From Desulfovibrio sp. (GTDB lineage: Bacteria; Desulfobacterota; Desulfovibrionia; Desulfovibrionales; Desulfovibrionaceae), in the NCBI GenBank assembly GCA_017396005.1, contig JAFQNG010000097.1, positions 38,461-102,460 on the forward strand: a stretch of 64,000 bases of DNA, read 5' to 3'. The position numbers and the translations under genes were made by a program. The notes below the pieces were generated by a model. That model had not been told where the DNA came from, ran no database searches, and was given only the letters and a program-made list of their open reading frames with translations. Positions 1-8,674 of the stretch are shown here, piece by piece (within the stretch, counting starts at the first letter, position 1; every line of letters starts with the position of its first letter).

Positions 1-780
1 GTAGTGGGGGGCACAGGTAGCCTTGAGGTGCATGGCTGTTGTCTTGCGGAAATCATAGAACCAGTGCAGCACGTCTTCGTATTCCTGAGCCGTGATGACC
101 TGATCAGCCAAACCTGCGGCACGGCCCATGGGTACCAGCAGAAAGATATGCCAGGCCACTGCGCCTATACGTTCACAAAGCTCGAAGATCTGCTTGAAGC
201 TGCTCAGATTGTTACGGGTGACCGTGGTGTTGATCTGAAAGGGCAGTCCGGCATCCTTAAGATAGCCAATGCCGCGCATGCTGGCCTCAAAGGCGCCGGG
301 TACACCGCGAAATGCGTCGTGGCTGTCCGCGTCTGCTCCGTCAATGGAGATGGAACAGCGGTCAACCCCGGCTTCCTTGAGTTTGCGCGCGTTTTCCGGT
401 GTTATGAGCGTGCCGTTGGGGGAAAAGGCACAGGGCAGCCCCCTAGCATGGGCATAGGCCACAAGCTCATAAACATCAGGGCGCATCATGGGGTCGCCGC
501 CGGTGAAAATGATGATGGGCTTGCCCACCTGCGGGAAGGTATCAATAAGCGCTTTGGCTTCCTCAGTGGACAGTTCACCGGGATACGGCTCGGGATGCGC
601 CTCGGCCCGACAATGCTTGCAGGCCAGATTGCAGGATCGGGTCACCTCCCAGGCAATCAGCTTGCAGGCAGGGCTGCCGTCTTCCAGTATGCGGGGAGGC
701 ATTCCGTGGTGTCCGCCCGGATGTCCACCGGGATGACCATGCGCCTGTACCGTGCCAGCAGTTTTCGCGTGTCCGTGCAT
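1..780 (-). CDS. ahbD: AhbD, heme b synthase (radical SAM), 3' end outside the window
   Basis: The 260 visible codons read as the last enzyme of the siroheme-dependent heme route, which oxidatively decarboxylates the two propionates of Fe-coproporphyrin III to give heme b. A His/Gly-rich N-terminus (HGHPGGHPGGHHG, residues 14-26) precedes the radical SAM triad C50-x3-C54-x2-C57 (RSCNLACKHC). The reading frame is open to base 1, so the auxiliary [4Fe-4S] cysteines lie mostly beyond the edge; the last visible residues are TCAPHYY. The ATG overlaps the hemB stop (TGATG), which implies translational coupling. Together with ahbC two genes upstream this makes a compact heme operon. The His-rich start followed by a CNLACKHC triad is typical of AhbD rather than AhbC. 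Confidence 0.9.
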   Translation of the reverse strand, partial: MHGHAKTAGTVQAHGHPGGHPGGHHGMPPRILEDGSPACKLIAWEVTRSCNLACKHCRAEAHPEPYPGELSTEEAKALIDTFPQVGKPIIIFTGGDPMMRPDVYELVAYAHARGLPCAFSPNGTLITPENARKLKEAGVDRCSISIDGADADSHDAFRGVPGAFEASMRGIGYLKDAGLPFQINTTVTRNNLSSFKQIFELCERIGAVAWHIFLLVPMGRAAGLADQVITAQEYEDVLHWFYDFRKTTAMHLKATCAPHY

Positions 781-1769
781 CAGCGTGCCAGCCTTTGCCG
801 CAATATCTCTTCGGCAAAATAGGTGATGATCATGTCTGCCCCGGCCCGTTTCAGACCTGTGAGGCTTTCCAGCATGACTGCCTTCTGGTCTATCCAGCCA
901 TTTTGTCCGGCAGCGCAGATCATGGAATATTCGCCGCTGACCTGGTATGCACATACAGGTACGTCTACTGCATCGCGTACCATGCGGATGATATCACTGT
1001 ATGGGCCGGCAGGCTTGACGATAAGGGCATCAGCCCCTTCTGCCAGATCAGCCCTGGCTTCCAGCAGAGCTTCGCGCGCATTGGCCGCGTCCATCTGATA
1101 AGCCTTGCGGTCTCCCGAGGCTGGGGCTGATTCGGCCGCGTCACGGAAGGGCCCGTAGTAAGCAGAGGCGTACTTGACGGCATAGGAGAGCAGAGGCACG
1201 TCTTCGCAGCCTGCCGCATCCAGTGCACTGCGTATGGCCGCCACACGGCCATCCATCATGTCAGAAGGTGCCACCATGTCAGCCCCTGCCCGGGCATGGC
1301 TCACGGCTGTCTGTGCCAGCAGGGGCAGGGTAGCGTCATTGAGCACAGCCCCCTGTGGCGTCAGAATACCGCAGTGGCCGTGGCTCATGTATTCGCACAG
1401 GCAGACATCGGTAATGACCACAAGCCCGGGCCAGCGCCGTTTGAGCAGGCGTACAGCCTTTTGCACAATACCATCTTCGGCATAGGCTCCACAGGCTTTT
1501 TCGTCCTTATGGGCCGGAATGCCGAAAAGCAGCACTGCGTTCAGGCCCGTATCCACGGCCTTTTCCACCTGTTTTTCCAGCTCTCCCAGGGAAAGCTGAT
1601 ACTGGCCGGGCATGGAGGGCACTTCCTTGCGGAAAGACTGATCTTCGGTCTCCACCACAAAGTAGGGCATGATAAGCTCTTCGGTCAGGAGGGGGGCCGT
1701 TTCGCGCACCAGCGCACGCAATTGAGGGCTGCGCCGCAAACGGCGGCCCCGATGAAATGTCGTAGTCAT
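780..1769 (-). CDS. hemB: Porphobilinogen synthase (delta-aminolevulinate dehydratase)
   Basis: A 329-aa class I-like PBG synthase that condenses two 5-aminolevulinates to porphobilinogen, the precursor of siroheme and heme. The Schiff-base lysines lie in LLSYAVKYASAYYG (K199) and ADALIVKPAGPY (K252). The cysteine cluster DVCLCEYMSHGHCG (C123, C125, C133) matches the zinc-binding type seen in E. coli. I chose the ATG at 1769 because GGAGAGGGGAGT lies just upstream and it starts 11 nt after the ahbC stop; an upstream in-frame extension to 1898 overlaps ahbC and has no family match. It sits between ahbC and ahbD in one minus-strand operon. Confidence 0.96.
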   Translation of the reverse strand: MTTTFHRGRRLRRSPQLRALVRETAPLLTEELIMPYFVVETEDQSFRKEVPSMPGQYQLSLGELEKQVEKAVDTGLNAVLLFGIPAHKDEKACGAYAEDGIVQKAVRLLKRRWPGLVVITDVCLCEYMSHGHCGILTPQGAVLNDATLPLLAQTAVSHARAGADMVAPSDMMDGRVAAIRSALDAAGCEDVPLLSYAVKYASAYYGPFRDAAESAPASGDRKAYQMDAANAREALLEARADLAEGADALIVKPAGPYSDIIRMVRDAVDVPVCAYQVSGEYSMICAAGQNGWIDQKAVMLESLTGLKRAGADMIITYFAEEILRQRLAR

Positions 1770-1780
1770 ACTCCCCTCTC

Positions 1781-2962
1781 CTAGAGGCCGATTTCTGCAT
1801 CGGTGAGATAACAGGCAGGATCCTGCGCCCAGATATCGCCGTAGTAGGCTTCGGCCCGTGCACGGAAGTTGCCGCCGCAGATGTTCAGGAACTTGCATTT
1901 GGCACAGCGCCCGCCCACATGGGCCTTCTTGTTCTTGAGCTTGTGCAGCAGTTCGATGGCGGGGTCATCCCATATCTGCGAAAAGGGGCGCTCCAGCACA
2001 TTACCGAAGACATGTTCGCGCCAGAACTGATCAGGATGTACCCGTCCGTCCCAGGAAATGCAGCCAATGCCCCGGCCGGAATTATTGCCCTCATTGTACT
2101 GCAGAAGCTCCAGCACTTCCTCGGCGCGTTTGGGGTCCTCCCGCAGGAGGCGCATCCACACATAGGGGCCGTCAGCGTGATTATCCACCGTGAGGATTTC
2201 CTTGGGCATGCCCGCGTCAAAGAGGGCACGGGTCTCATCCATGATGAGGTCCAGCACGGCGCGGGTCTCGGTATGGTCCAGGTCTTCCTTGATGAGTTCG
2301 GAACCACGGCCGGAGTAGACCAGATGGTAAAAGCAGGCCCTTGGTACTTCCAGATCGCGCAGGAGCTGAAAAATACCTGGAATTTCAGCCACATTGCGTT
2401 TGTTGATGGTAAAACGCAGGCCTACCTTGAGACCTTCTGCCTGACAGTTGGCAATGCCTTCCAGGGCTTTTTTGAAAGAGCCCGGCACGGCGCGGAAGTG
2501 ATCGTGCACCTCCTCAAGACCATCCAGAGAAATACCCACATAGGAAAGGCCAACGCTCTTGAGCTCGCGTGCTTTTTCCTTGCTGATGAGGGTACCGTTG
2601 GTGGAAATGACGGCGCGCATGCCCTTGCTGGTGGCATGGCTGGCCAGCTCAACCAGATCTTTGCGCACGAGCGGCTCACCACCGGAGAAGAGCATTACCG
2701 GTGCGCCGTAGGCTGCCAGGTCATCGATCATGGCCTTGGCCTGATCGGTACTGATTTGATCCTGACCGTCCACATCCACAGCCTTGGCATAGCAGTGTAC
2801 GCACTTGAGGTTGCAGCGCTTGGTCATATTCCAGACTACCACAGGCTTCTTGTCTTTAGAGAACTGCAGAAGATGCGAGGGCAGCTGGCCGGAGTGACGC
2901 CCGTAGCGCAGAGCGTCGGAAGGTTCGACCTGCCCACAATACAGTTTGGAGATACCGATCAT
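1781..2962 (-). CDS. ahbC: AhbC, 12,18-didecarboxysiroheme deacetylase (radical SAM/SPASM-type)
   Basis: A 393-aa radical SAM enzyme that removes the two acetate side chains of didecarboxysiroheme to yield Fe-coproporphyrin III. The opening MIGISKLYCG is characteristic of AhbC. The SAM cluster motif is TKRCNLKCVHC (about residues 48-58), followed by FSGGEP (the GGE motif). The C-terminus has a cysteine set for an auxiliary cluster (GRCAKCKFLNICGG). It is the first gene of the heme operon, 9 nt downstream of alaS. Being next to hemB and ahbD supports the assignment over generic SPASM proteins. Confidence 0.93.
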   Translation of the reverse strand: MIGISKLYCGQVEPSDALRYGRHSGQLPSHLLQFSKDKKPVVVWNMTKRCNLKCVHCYAKAVDVDGQDQISTDQAKAMIDDLAAYGAPVMLFSGGEPLVRKDLVELASHATSKGMRAVISTNGTLISKEKARELKSVGLSYVGISLDGLEEVHDHFRAVPGSFKKALEGIANCQAEGLKVGLRFTINKRNVAEIPGIFQLLRDLEVPRACFYHLVYSGRGSELIKEDLDHTETRAVLDLIMDETRALFDAGMPKEILTVDNHADGPYVWMRLLREDPKRAEEVLELLQYNEGNNSGRGIGCISWDGRVHPDQFWREHVFGNVLERPFSQIWDDPAIELLHKLKNKKAHVGGRCAKCKFLNICGGNFRARAEAYYGDIWAQDPACYLTDAEIGL

Positions 2963-2971
2963 GATGATACC

Positions 2972-5650
2972 TTATTGTGCAATCAGTTGTTTGAGTACGG
3001 TAAAGGCCTCGGCAATACCCTCGGGCTTGCTGCCGCCGGCCTGGGCAAGATCTGGCCTGCCACCGCCTGAACCGCCGCACGGCGCGGCAACGGTCTTGAT
3101 GAGAGCCGGTGCGGTGAACTGGCCGTGCAGATCCTTGGAGACATGAAGCAGAAGGCCAACCTTGCCTTCTTCTGCTGTGGCCAGGCAGACCACAGCCTTT
3201 TGAGAAAGACGCGAACGTACGTCGTCCATGATTTCGCGCAGGGCTTTGACAGGAATATTATCAAGACGTACAGCCAGCAGGCTGATACCATTGACGTCTT
3301 CCACACCCTGCAGCATATCCCCGCCGGAAGCAGGAGCGGCTGCGGCCTTTTCAGCAGCCTTGCGCAGTTTTTTGTTGTCAGCCAGCAGAGCCTGGGTACG
3401 CTCAGCCAGCTGCCCGGGACGGGACTTGAGAAGACTGGCCACGGTGGCAGCCTCGGCCCTGAGGCTGACAGCCTGACTGTAGGCATTCCAGCCGGTGACA
3501 GCTTCGATGCGTCGTACACCGGCAGCAACACCTGTTTCGGAAAGGATGAAGAAGGCTCCGGCCTGGCCGGTACGCTCAAGATGCGTGCCACCGCACAGTT
3601 CTACAGATTCTGGCTCCTGCTCCTCATGCCCTACAGTGAGCACACGCACCACGTCACCATATTTTTCGCCAAAGAGTGCCATGGCTCCGGCAGCCAGTGC
3701 GTCGGCCTGGGGCATTTCCTGTGCTCTGACCGGCACATCGGCCATGATGGCACGGTTGACGTCACGTTCTACTGCAGCCAGTTCTTCTGCTGTCAGGGCA
3801 GCAATATGCGAAAAGTCGAAGCGCAGACGCTGACCATCTACCAGAGAGCCTGCCTGCTTCACATGGGTGCCCAGCACACGGCGCAGAGCCGCATGCAGCA
3901 GATGGGTACAGGTATGGTTGCGTGCCGTAGCCAGCCGTGTATCAGCATCGACCGAGAGAGATACGCTGTCTCCCCTGTGCAGCTCACCGCGTGTGACTTC
4001 TATCTCATGTACTGTCAGATCAGGCGCAGCCTTGATGGCTGTACGCACCCTGGCCTCTCCCATGGTGGAGGTCATGCTGCCAGCGTCTCCGACCTGCCCG
4101 CCGGATTCACCGTAAAAGGGCGTGCTCTCTGCTACGGCATAGCCCATCTGACCCTGGCCCAGAAATTCCACAGGCTGACCGGTGGCATCCAGCAGAGCTG
4201 CAAGAGGGCTTTGGGCTGTCAGCCCCGCATAACCTGTAAAAATACTGCTTACACCGGCTTCAGCCAGTCCTTTGAAGGCCGCCCCACCCTGTGCGCCATC
4301 CTGCCCCAGCAGGCCACCCCTTTTCTGATGTTCACGGGCGCGTTCGCGCTGGGCACGCATATGGGCTTCAAAGCCGGCATGGTCAATGCTGAAACCGCGT
4401 TTTTCAGAAACGTCGCTGACGATATCAAGGGGGAAACCATAGGTATCATAAAGCTTGAAGCAGAATTCACCCGGGATGAGTTTTTGCCCTGCTTCATTCA
4501 AATGCTGCAGTTCTTCTTCAAGCAGGCGCAGGCCGTTTTCCAGAGTGAGGGAGAAACGCTGCTCCTCTTCAAAAACAGCCCGGTCGATGAAGTCAGCGTT
4601 ATCCTTGAGGTCAGGATAGGCTTCCCCCATGATTTCCGTGACCTTTCGGGCTGTTTTGTGCAAGAAGGGCTCATGCACCCCCATGAGTGTGGCAAAGCGC
4701 AATGCCCGGCGGATGAGACGGCGCAGCACATAGCCCCGCCCTTCATTGGAAGGCAGAACACCCTCTGCAATGAGAAAGGCAGCAGAGCGGCTGTGGTCGG
4801 CAATGACGCGCAGGGCCGTATCCACATCATTGCTGTCCGGCTGGCTGAAGCTGTACGTCACGCCTGCCAGTCCGGCCGCGTACTGGATGATATCCTGAAA
4901 AAGGTCACAGTCAAAGTTTGAGCGCTTGCCCTGGCATACAGCCGCTATGCGTTCCAGCCCCATACCCGTATCGATATTGGGCGCAGCCAGCGGTACGCGC
5001 TTGCCCTCGGCCAGCTGGTCGAACTGGGTAAAGACCAGATTCCATATTTCCAGAAAACGGTCGCAGTCGCACCGGCCAATGCCGCAGTCAGGGCCGCAGG
5101 CCATGTCTGCGCCCTGGTCTACATAGATTTCGGAGCAGGGGCCACAGGGGCCGGTGTCACCCATGGTCCAGAAATTGTCCTTTTCGTCAAGGCGTACTAT
5201 GCGGCTGGGGTCAATGCTGGCCACTTCCTGCCAGATGGCGGCGGCCTCATCGTCATCACGATAGACTGTGACCCAGAGGCGATCTCTGGGCAGCTCCAGC
5301 TCTTCGGTGACAAACTGCCAGGCCATGCTGATGGCCTCACGTTTGAAGTAGTCGCCAAAGGAGAAATTGCCCAGCATTTCAAAGAAGGTGTGATGGCGCG
5401 CAGTACGGCCCACGTTTTCCAGGTCATTATGTTTGCCTGAAACACGCAGGCATTTCTGGCAGGTAACGGCTGTGCTGTAGGACCGTTTTTCCTCACCCAG
5501 AAAAAGTTTCTTGAACTGTACCATACCTGCATTGGTAAAGAGCAGGGTAGGGTCATTGGGCGGAATGAGTGGCCCTGAGGCCACGATTTCGTGCCCATGG
5601 CGTTTAAAGAATTCCAGATAGCGGCGGCGTATTTCCTGGGCAGTCAGCAT
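2972..5650 (-). CDS. alaS: Alanyl-tRNA synthetase
   Basis: An 892-aa class II synthetase of normal length. It begins with the conserved catalytic N-terminus ([14 protein letters not shown], then [10 protein letters not shown]). The editing domain carries the zinc-site histidines HTCTHLLH and the [10 protein letters not shown] motif, and a C-Ala region follows. The ATG at 5650 is supported by AGGGAGG four bases upstream. That Shine-Dalgarno sits in the 3' arm of a hairpin in the 48-nt gap from recA, so alaS translation may be controlled by RNA folding (separate entry). It is likely co-transcribed with recA, a recA-alaS order also found in other bacteria. Confidence 0.97.
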   Translation of the reverse strand: MLTAQEIRRRYLEFFKRHGHEIVASGPLIPPNDPTLLFTNAGMVQFKKLFLGEEKRSYSTAVTCQKCLRVSGKHNDLENVGRTARHHTFFEMLGNFSFGDYFKREAISMAWQFVTEELELPRDRLWVTVYRDDDEAAAIWQEVASIDPSRIVRLDEKDNFWTMGDTGPCGPCSEIYVDQGADMACGPDCGIGRCDCDRFLEIWNLVFTQFDQLAEGKRVPLAAPNIDTGMGLERIAAVCQGKRSNFDCDLFQDIIQYAAGLAGVTYSFSQPDSNDVDTALRVIADHSRSAAFLIAEGVLPSNEGRGYVLRRLIRRALRFATLMGVHEPFLHKTARKVTEIMGEAYPDLKDNADFIDRAVFEEEQRFSLTLENGLRLLEEELQHLNEAGQKLIPGEFCFKLYDTYGFPLDIVSDVSEKRGFSIDHAGFEAHMRAQRERAREHQKRGGLLGQDGAQGGAAFKGLAEAGVSSIFTGYAGLTAQSPLAALLDATGQPVEFLGQGQMGYAVAESTPFYGESGGQVGDAGSMTSTMGEARVRTAIKAAPDLTVHEIEVTRGELHRGDSVSLSVDADTRLATARNHTCTHLLHAALRRVLGTHVKQAGSLVDGQRLRFDFSHIAALTAEELAAVERDVNRAIMADVPVRAQEMPQADALAAGAMALFGEKYGDVVRVLTVGHEEQEPESVELCGGTHLERTGQAGAFFILSETGVAAGVRRIEAVTGWNAYSQAVSLRAEAATVASLLKSRPGQLAERTQALLADNKKLRKAAEKAAAAPASGGDMLQGVEDVNGISLLAVRLDNIPVKALREIMDDVRSRLSQKAVVCLATAEEGKVGLLLHVSKDLHGQFTAPALIKTVAAPCGGSGGGRPDLAQAGGSKPEGIAEAFTVLKQLIAQ

Positions 5651-5698
5651 AGGGCCTCCCTGGCGAACGGAGGCCGGGGCATAGCCCGGCCTTCACGG
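5651..5698 (-). promoter_or_regulatory. Two mutually exclusive hairpins in the recA-alaS gap covering the alaS RBS
   Basis: On the minus-strand transcript, hairpin I pairs GGCCGGG (5691-5685) with CCCGGCC (5678-5672). Hairpin II pairs GGCCTCC (5675-5669) with GGAGGCC (5659-5653). The two share the GGCC at 5672-5675, so only one can form. Hairpin II buries the GGAGG of the alaS ribosome-binding site; hairpin I would release it. There is no U-run, so a translational switch is more likely than a terminator. The pairings are read directly; the regulatory role is inference. Confidence 0.45.
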
Positions 5699-6778
5699 CT
5701 AGTCGTAGTTTGGCGCGGGTGCGCCTTCATCCAAATCTGCAGCGGTGGGTGTGAATTCCTGCGGGTGCATACCCAGAAACTCGATGACCCTGGCTTCTAT
5801 CTGTTGGCGCAGTTCAGGATTTTCATCCAGCAGTGCACGCACTTTTTCGCGCCCCTGCCCCAGTTTTTCCGGGCCAAAGGCAAACCATGAACCGCTCTGC
5901 TCAATGATTTTGGCTTCGATACCAATATCCAGCAGTTCTCCTGAACGGGAGATGCCCTGGCCAAATAAAATGTCGAAAACAGCGCTGCGGAAGGGCGGGG
6001 CCACCTTGTTCTTGACCACTTTGACTCTGGTGCGCGAGCCGAAGGATTCTTCTTTATCCTTGAGTGTCTGAATGCGGCGGATATCCATTCGTACAGATGA
6101 ATAAAATTTAAGCGCATTACCGCCGGTAGTGGTCTCCGGGCTGCCGTAGCCGGTGACGCCGATTTTCATGCGGATCTGGTTGATAAAGATAACCGAAGTG
6201 CGCGACTTGTGGATAGTACCTGTCAGGCGGCGCATGGCATGGGACATGAGGCGGGCATGCCCTCCCACCTGAGTTTCGCCCAGATCGCCTTCAAGCTCGG
6301 CCTGGGGGATGAGGGCTGCCACTGAGTCGATAACCACCAGATCCACAGCACCGGAACGCACCAGCATATCGGCAATATCCAGAGCCTGTTCGCCGTAATC
6401 AGGCTGGGAGATGAGCAGCTCGTCAGTATTGACACCCAGTCGACGTGCATAAGACACATCCAGAGCATGTTCGGCGTCTACAAAGGCGCAGACCCCACCC
6501 ATCTTCTGACATTCGGCCACGATATGCAGGGTCAGTGTGGTTTTGCCAGAAGACTCGGGGCCGAAAATTTCGGTGATGCGCCCCCGCGGGATGCCACCGA
6601 CGCCCAGAGCCAGGTCAAGACCGATGGAGCCAGTGGGGATGACCGGTATATTGACGTGGGCGTCATCGGACAGCTTCATGACCGCGCCCTTGCCGTACTT
6701 GCGTTCAATGGTGGTCAAGGCCGTAGTGAGAGCCTCGATGCGGGCGCTTTCGCCGCCTGGGGTCGGTTTTCTGGCCAT
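5699..6778 (-). CDS. recA: Recombinase RecA
   Basis: A 359-aa RecA, the DNA strand-exchange protein and LexA co-protease. Walker A GPESSGKT is at residues 73-80; the segment [19 protein letters not shown] and the loop region [20 protein letters not shown] are canonical. The start at MARKPTPGG (6778) is chosen because GGAG lies 10 nt upstream; the alternative ATG at 6787 has GGAG only one base away, and a longer extension to 6841 would cover the promoter. It is followed by alaS on the same strand. The acidic tail ([13 protein letters not shown]) is short, as usual. Confidence 0.97.
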   Translation of the reverse strand: MARKPTPGGESARIEALTTALTTIERKYGKGAVMKLSDDAHVNIPVIPTGSIGLDLALGVGGIPRGRITEIFGPESSGKTTLTLHIVAECQKMGGVCAFVDAEHALDVSYARRLGVNTDELLISQPDYGEQALDIADMLVRSGAVDLVVIDSVAALIPQAELEGDLGETQVGGHARLMSHAMRRLTGTIHKSRTSVIFINQIRMKIGVTGYGSPETTTGGNALKFYSSVRMDIRRIQTLKDKEESFGSRTRVKVVKNKVAPPFRSAVFDILFGQGISRSGELLDIGIEAKIIEQSGSWFAFGPEKLGQGREKVRALLDENPELRQQIEARVIEFLGMHPQEFTPTAADLDEGAPAPNYD

Positions 6779-6817
6779 AGTGCTCATGCTCCGTGTAATA
6801 TAGTGTCTAAGCGCAGC

Positions 6818-6846
6818 ATCATAGCAAAGCGTTGTGCGCAAGGCAA
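6818..6846 (-). promoter_or_regulatory. Sigma70-type promoter of recA
   Basis: Read on the minus strand: -35 TTGCCT (6846-6841), a 17-bp spacer and -10 TATGAT (6823-6818), about 40 bases before the recA start. The spacing is ideal and the -10 box differs from consensus at one position. I see no E. coli-type LexA box (CTGT-N8-ACAG) here. Confidence 0.6.
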
Positions 6847-6879
6847 TTCAGTATCATGGGCAATTTTATCAGTATTTAT

Positions 6880-6893
6880 TCTTGATATCAAGA
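6880..6893. promoter_or_regulatory. Perfect 14-bp palindrome between recA and the divergent PP-loop gene
   Basis: TCTTGATATCAAGA is a perfect palindrome located upstream of both divergent genes, about 35 bp behind the recA -35 box and about 45 bp before the PP-loop gene start. The position suits an operator. No regulator is known from the sequence, and a chance palindrome cannot be excluded. Confidence 0.3.
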
Positions 6894-6938
6894 CTTTGTA
6901 AACTTGTCGCCATTTTTGCCTTGAGATAAGATAATGGC

Positions 6939-8057
6939 ATGGATACAAGAAAAAATTTTTCCCAAGACAGGCCGGACGTCATTGTGCTTTTTTCTGGTGG
7001 GCTTGACAGTATTCTTGCCGCCAAAGTCCTTCAGGAACAGGGCCTCGTGGTACGCTGCCTGCACTGTGTCTCCCCTTTCTTTGGCAGCACTCTGGCTGTG
7101 CCTCGCTGGCAGCAGCTTTATGACCTTGATATCACGCATTTGGACGTCAGTGCGGACTTTGCTGCCATGCTGCGCGCACGACCGGCCCATGGCTTTGGCA
7201 AGGTGATGAACCCCTGCATAGACTGCAAAATCCTGCTTCTGCGCCATGCCCGTCTTTATATGGAGTCTGCAGGGGCCCGCTTTCTTGCCAGTGGTGAAGT
7301 GCTGGGGCAGCGGCCCATGTCGCAACGGCGTGATACTATCCACCGTATCTCGCGAGAAGCCGGTGTACGGGACCTGCTGTTGCGGCCGCTTTCAGCCCGC
7401 CTCCTGCCACCTACTGCTGCCGAGGTGAGCGGCCTTGTAGACCGGGAGCGCCTGCATGCTATCTCCGGACGGGGGCGTAATGATCAGCTGGCTCTGGCCC
7501 GGCATTATGGCCTTAAGGAAATTCCTACCCCCGGGGGCGGTTGTCGCCTGACCGAGCGTGAGAACGCCCGGCGTTACTGGCCTGTACTGTCCTGGCGGAA
7601 TACTGCAGCAGAAGAACTGGCACAGGACTTTGCTCTGGCTAACCTGGGCCGTCAGTTCTGGCGCGAAGCCGCAGGGGAGCATTACTGGCTTTGCATAGGC
7701 CGTAACGATGCCGACAATAAAAAGCTGGCCGCTGCCGCACGGGCTGGTGATCTGCTGCTTTCTGTACAGCATCTGCCTGGCCCGCTGGGCCTGGCCCGGG
7801 GCGGGGCTGCCTGGCCTGCAGATATATTGAAGGAAGCAGCAGCGCTGACTGCCTCCTATGCGCCCAAGGCTGCAGCTCTGGGCAGGGAGGTGCCCATGGG
7901 CGTAGAAAATGCAGGAGACAGGCAGACAGTGAATGTAATGCCCATACGGCCGGAAGCCACATGGGCAGACCCTGCCTGGGAGGAAGTACGCGAGGCCATA
8001 CGGCAGGACATGCGGTCAGCTTTTTTGCATCCACCTGAAAGTAATGAGCTTTCCTGA
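6939..8057 (+). CDS. PP-loop ATPase, tRNA-thiolase-like, with C-terminal NFACT-R-like domain
   Basis: A 372-aa protein. It starts with the ATP pyrophosphatase P-loop FSGGLDS (residues 18-24), followed by NPCIDCK (C93, C96), the CxxC layout of the tRNA sulfur-transfer PP-loop enzymes (MnmA, ThiI, TtuA relatives). The C-terminal part (about residues 240-290: LCIGRNDADNKKL, DLLLSVQHLPGPLGLARGG) resembles the NFACT-R/DUF814 RNA-binding domain. Activation of a tRNA base by adenylation before thiolation is the likely chemistry, but the substrate base is unknown. It is often annotated as a thiouridylate methyltransferase, which the motifs do not support. It is transcribed away from recA. Confidence 0.65.
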   Translation: MDTRKNFSQDRPDVIVLFSGGLDSILAAKVLQEQGLVVRCLHCVSPFFGSTLAVPRWQQLYDLDITHLDVSADFAAMLRARPAHGFGKVMNPCIDCKILLLRHARLYMESAGARFLASGEVLGQRPMSQRRDTIHRISREAGVRDLLLRPLSARLLPPTAAEVSGLVDRERLHAISGRGRNDQLALARHYGLKEIPTPGGGCRLTERENARRYWPVLSWRNTAAEELAQDFALANLGRQFWREAAGEHYWLCIGRNDADNKKLAAAARAGDLLLSVQHLPGPLGLARGGAAWPADILKEAAALTASYAPKAAALGREVPMGVENAGDRQTVNVMPIRPEATWADPAWEEVREAIRQDMRSAFLHPPESNELS

Positions 8058-8193
8058 TTTTTTGGCTCTGCTGGCCGCTTAGCGGGTTCTCGTGCTTTAC
8101 AAACGTGGCTTTTACAGCTACTTTTTCCTACTGGAGTTTGAAAATGACTTCCAACCAAACCCCAAGCCGGAGGCTGCCTCCGGTGGAGGAGAT

Positions 8194-8556
8194 ATGGATC
8201 ACAGCGATCTTGAATACTTTCGTAAGCTTTTGAATGAAATGCTGGCAGAGGCCCATCAGAAGGGCAACAGCACACTTGAGGAACTGACAGACAGCAATGA
8301 AGTTTTCGCCGACCCGGCCGACAGGGCAACTGCTGAATCCGACAGGGCTTTCACCTTACGCATCCGTGACCGTGAACGCCGCCTCATTCGCAAGATACAG
8401 GCGGCCCTGCAGCGCATGAGCGACGGAACCTACGGCATCTGCGAAGAATGTGGTGAGGATATCAGCATTCCCCGTCTCAAGGCACGGCCTGTGACGCGCC
8501 TGTGCATCAACTGCAAGGCCCGGCAGGAGGCGGATGAACACCTTCGCGGCGAGTAG
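8194..8556 (+). CDS. dksA: DksA-family RNA polymerase-binding transcription factor
   Basis: A 120-aa DksA that binds the RNA polymerase secondary channel and works with ppGpp to adjust rRNA and amino-acid gene transcription. It has the coiled-coil tip DPADRA (residues 40-45) with the two functional aspartates and a four-Cys zinc finger C83-x2-C86-x17-C104-x2-C107. The ATG at 8194 follows GGAGGAGAT; an in-frame start at 8092 would add 34 residues unlike the family. A strong terminator follows directly. Monocistronic. Confidence 0.93.
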   Translation: MDHSDLEYFRKLLNEMLAEAHQKGNSTLEELTDSNEVFADPADRATAESDRAFTLRIRDRERRLIRKIQAALQRMSDGTYGICEECGEDISIPRLKARPVTRLCINCKARQEADEHLRGE

Positions 8557-8581
8557 ATTTCTGCCCGTCACATTGCATCAG

Positions 8582-8605
8582 CCCGCTCTCTGAGCGGGTT
8601 TTTTT
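8582..8605 (+). terminator. Rho-independent terminator of dksA
   Basis: A 7-bp stem CCCGCTC/GAGCGGG (8582-8588 with 8592-8598), a 3-nt loop and seven Ts, starting 26 bases after the dksA stop. Confidence 0.92.
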
Positions 8606-8619
8606 GTAGTGCGCCCGGC

Positions 8620-8674
8620 AGGCCTGCATACAAGGCACAGCCTCAGTTAAAAGGCCGGCATTGTATGCAGGCCT
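8620..8674. repeat. 14-bp inverted repeat between convergent dksA and asnS, probable asnS terminator
   Basis: AGGCCTGCATACAA (8620-8633) is perfectly complementary to TTGTATGCAGGCCT (8661-8674), with a 27-nt centre that contains a smaller GGC/GCC pairing. The right arm runs into the asnS stop codon. Neither strand has a T-run after the arm, so it may stop transcription as a structured convergent barrier or protect the asnS 3' end. Confidence 0.5.

Noticed and set aside
3125-4921. 598-codon open frame antisense to alaS
   Set aside because: alaS is certain on the other strand; long antisense frames are expected in GC-rich genes.
8058-8193. Terminator and promoter between the PP-loop gene and dksA
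   Set aside because: CCGCT/AGCGG is short with no T-run, and TTTACA-N17-TACTTT has a poor -10.
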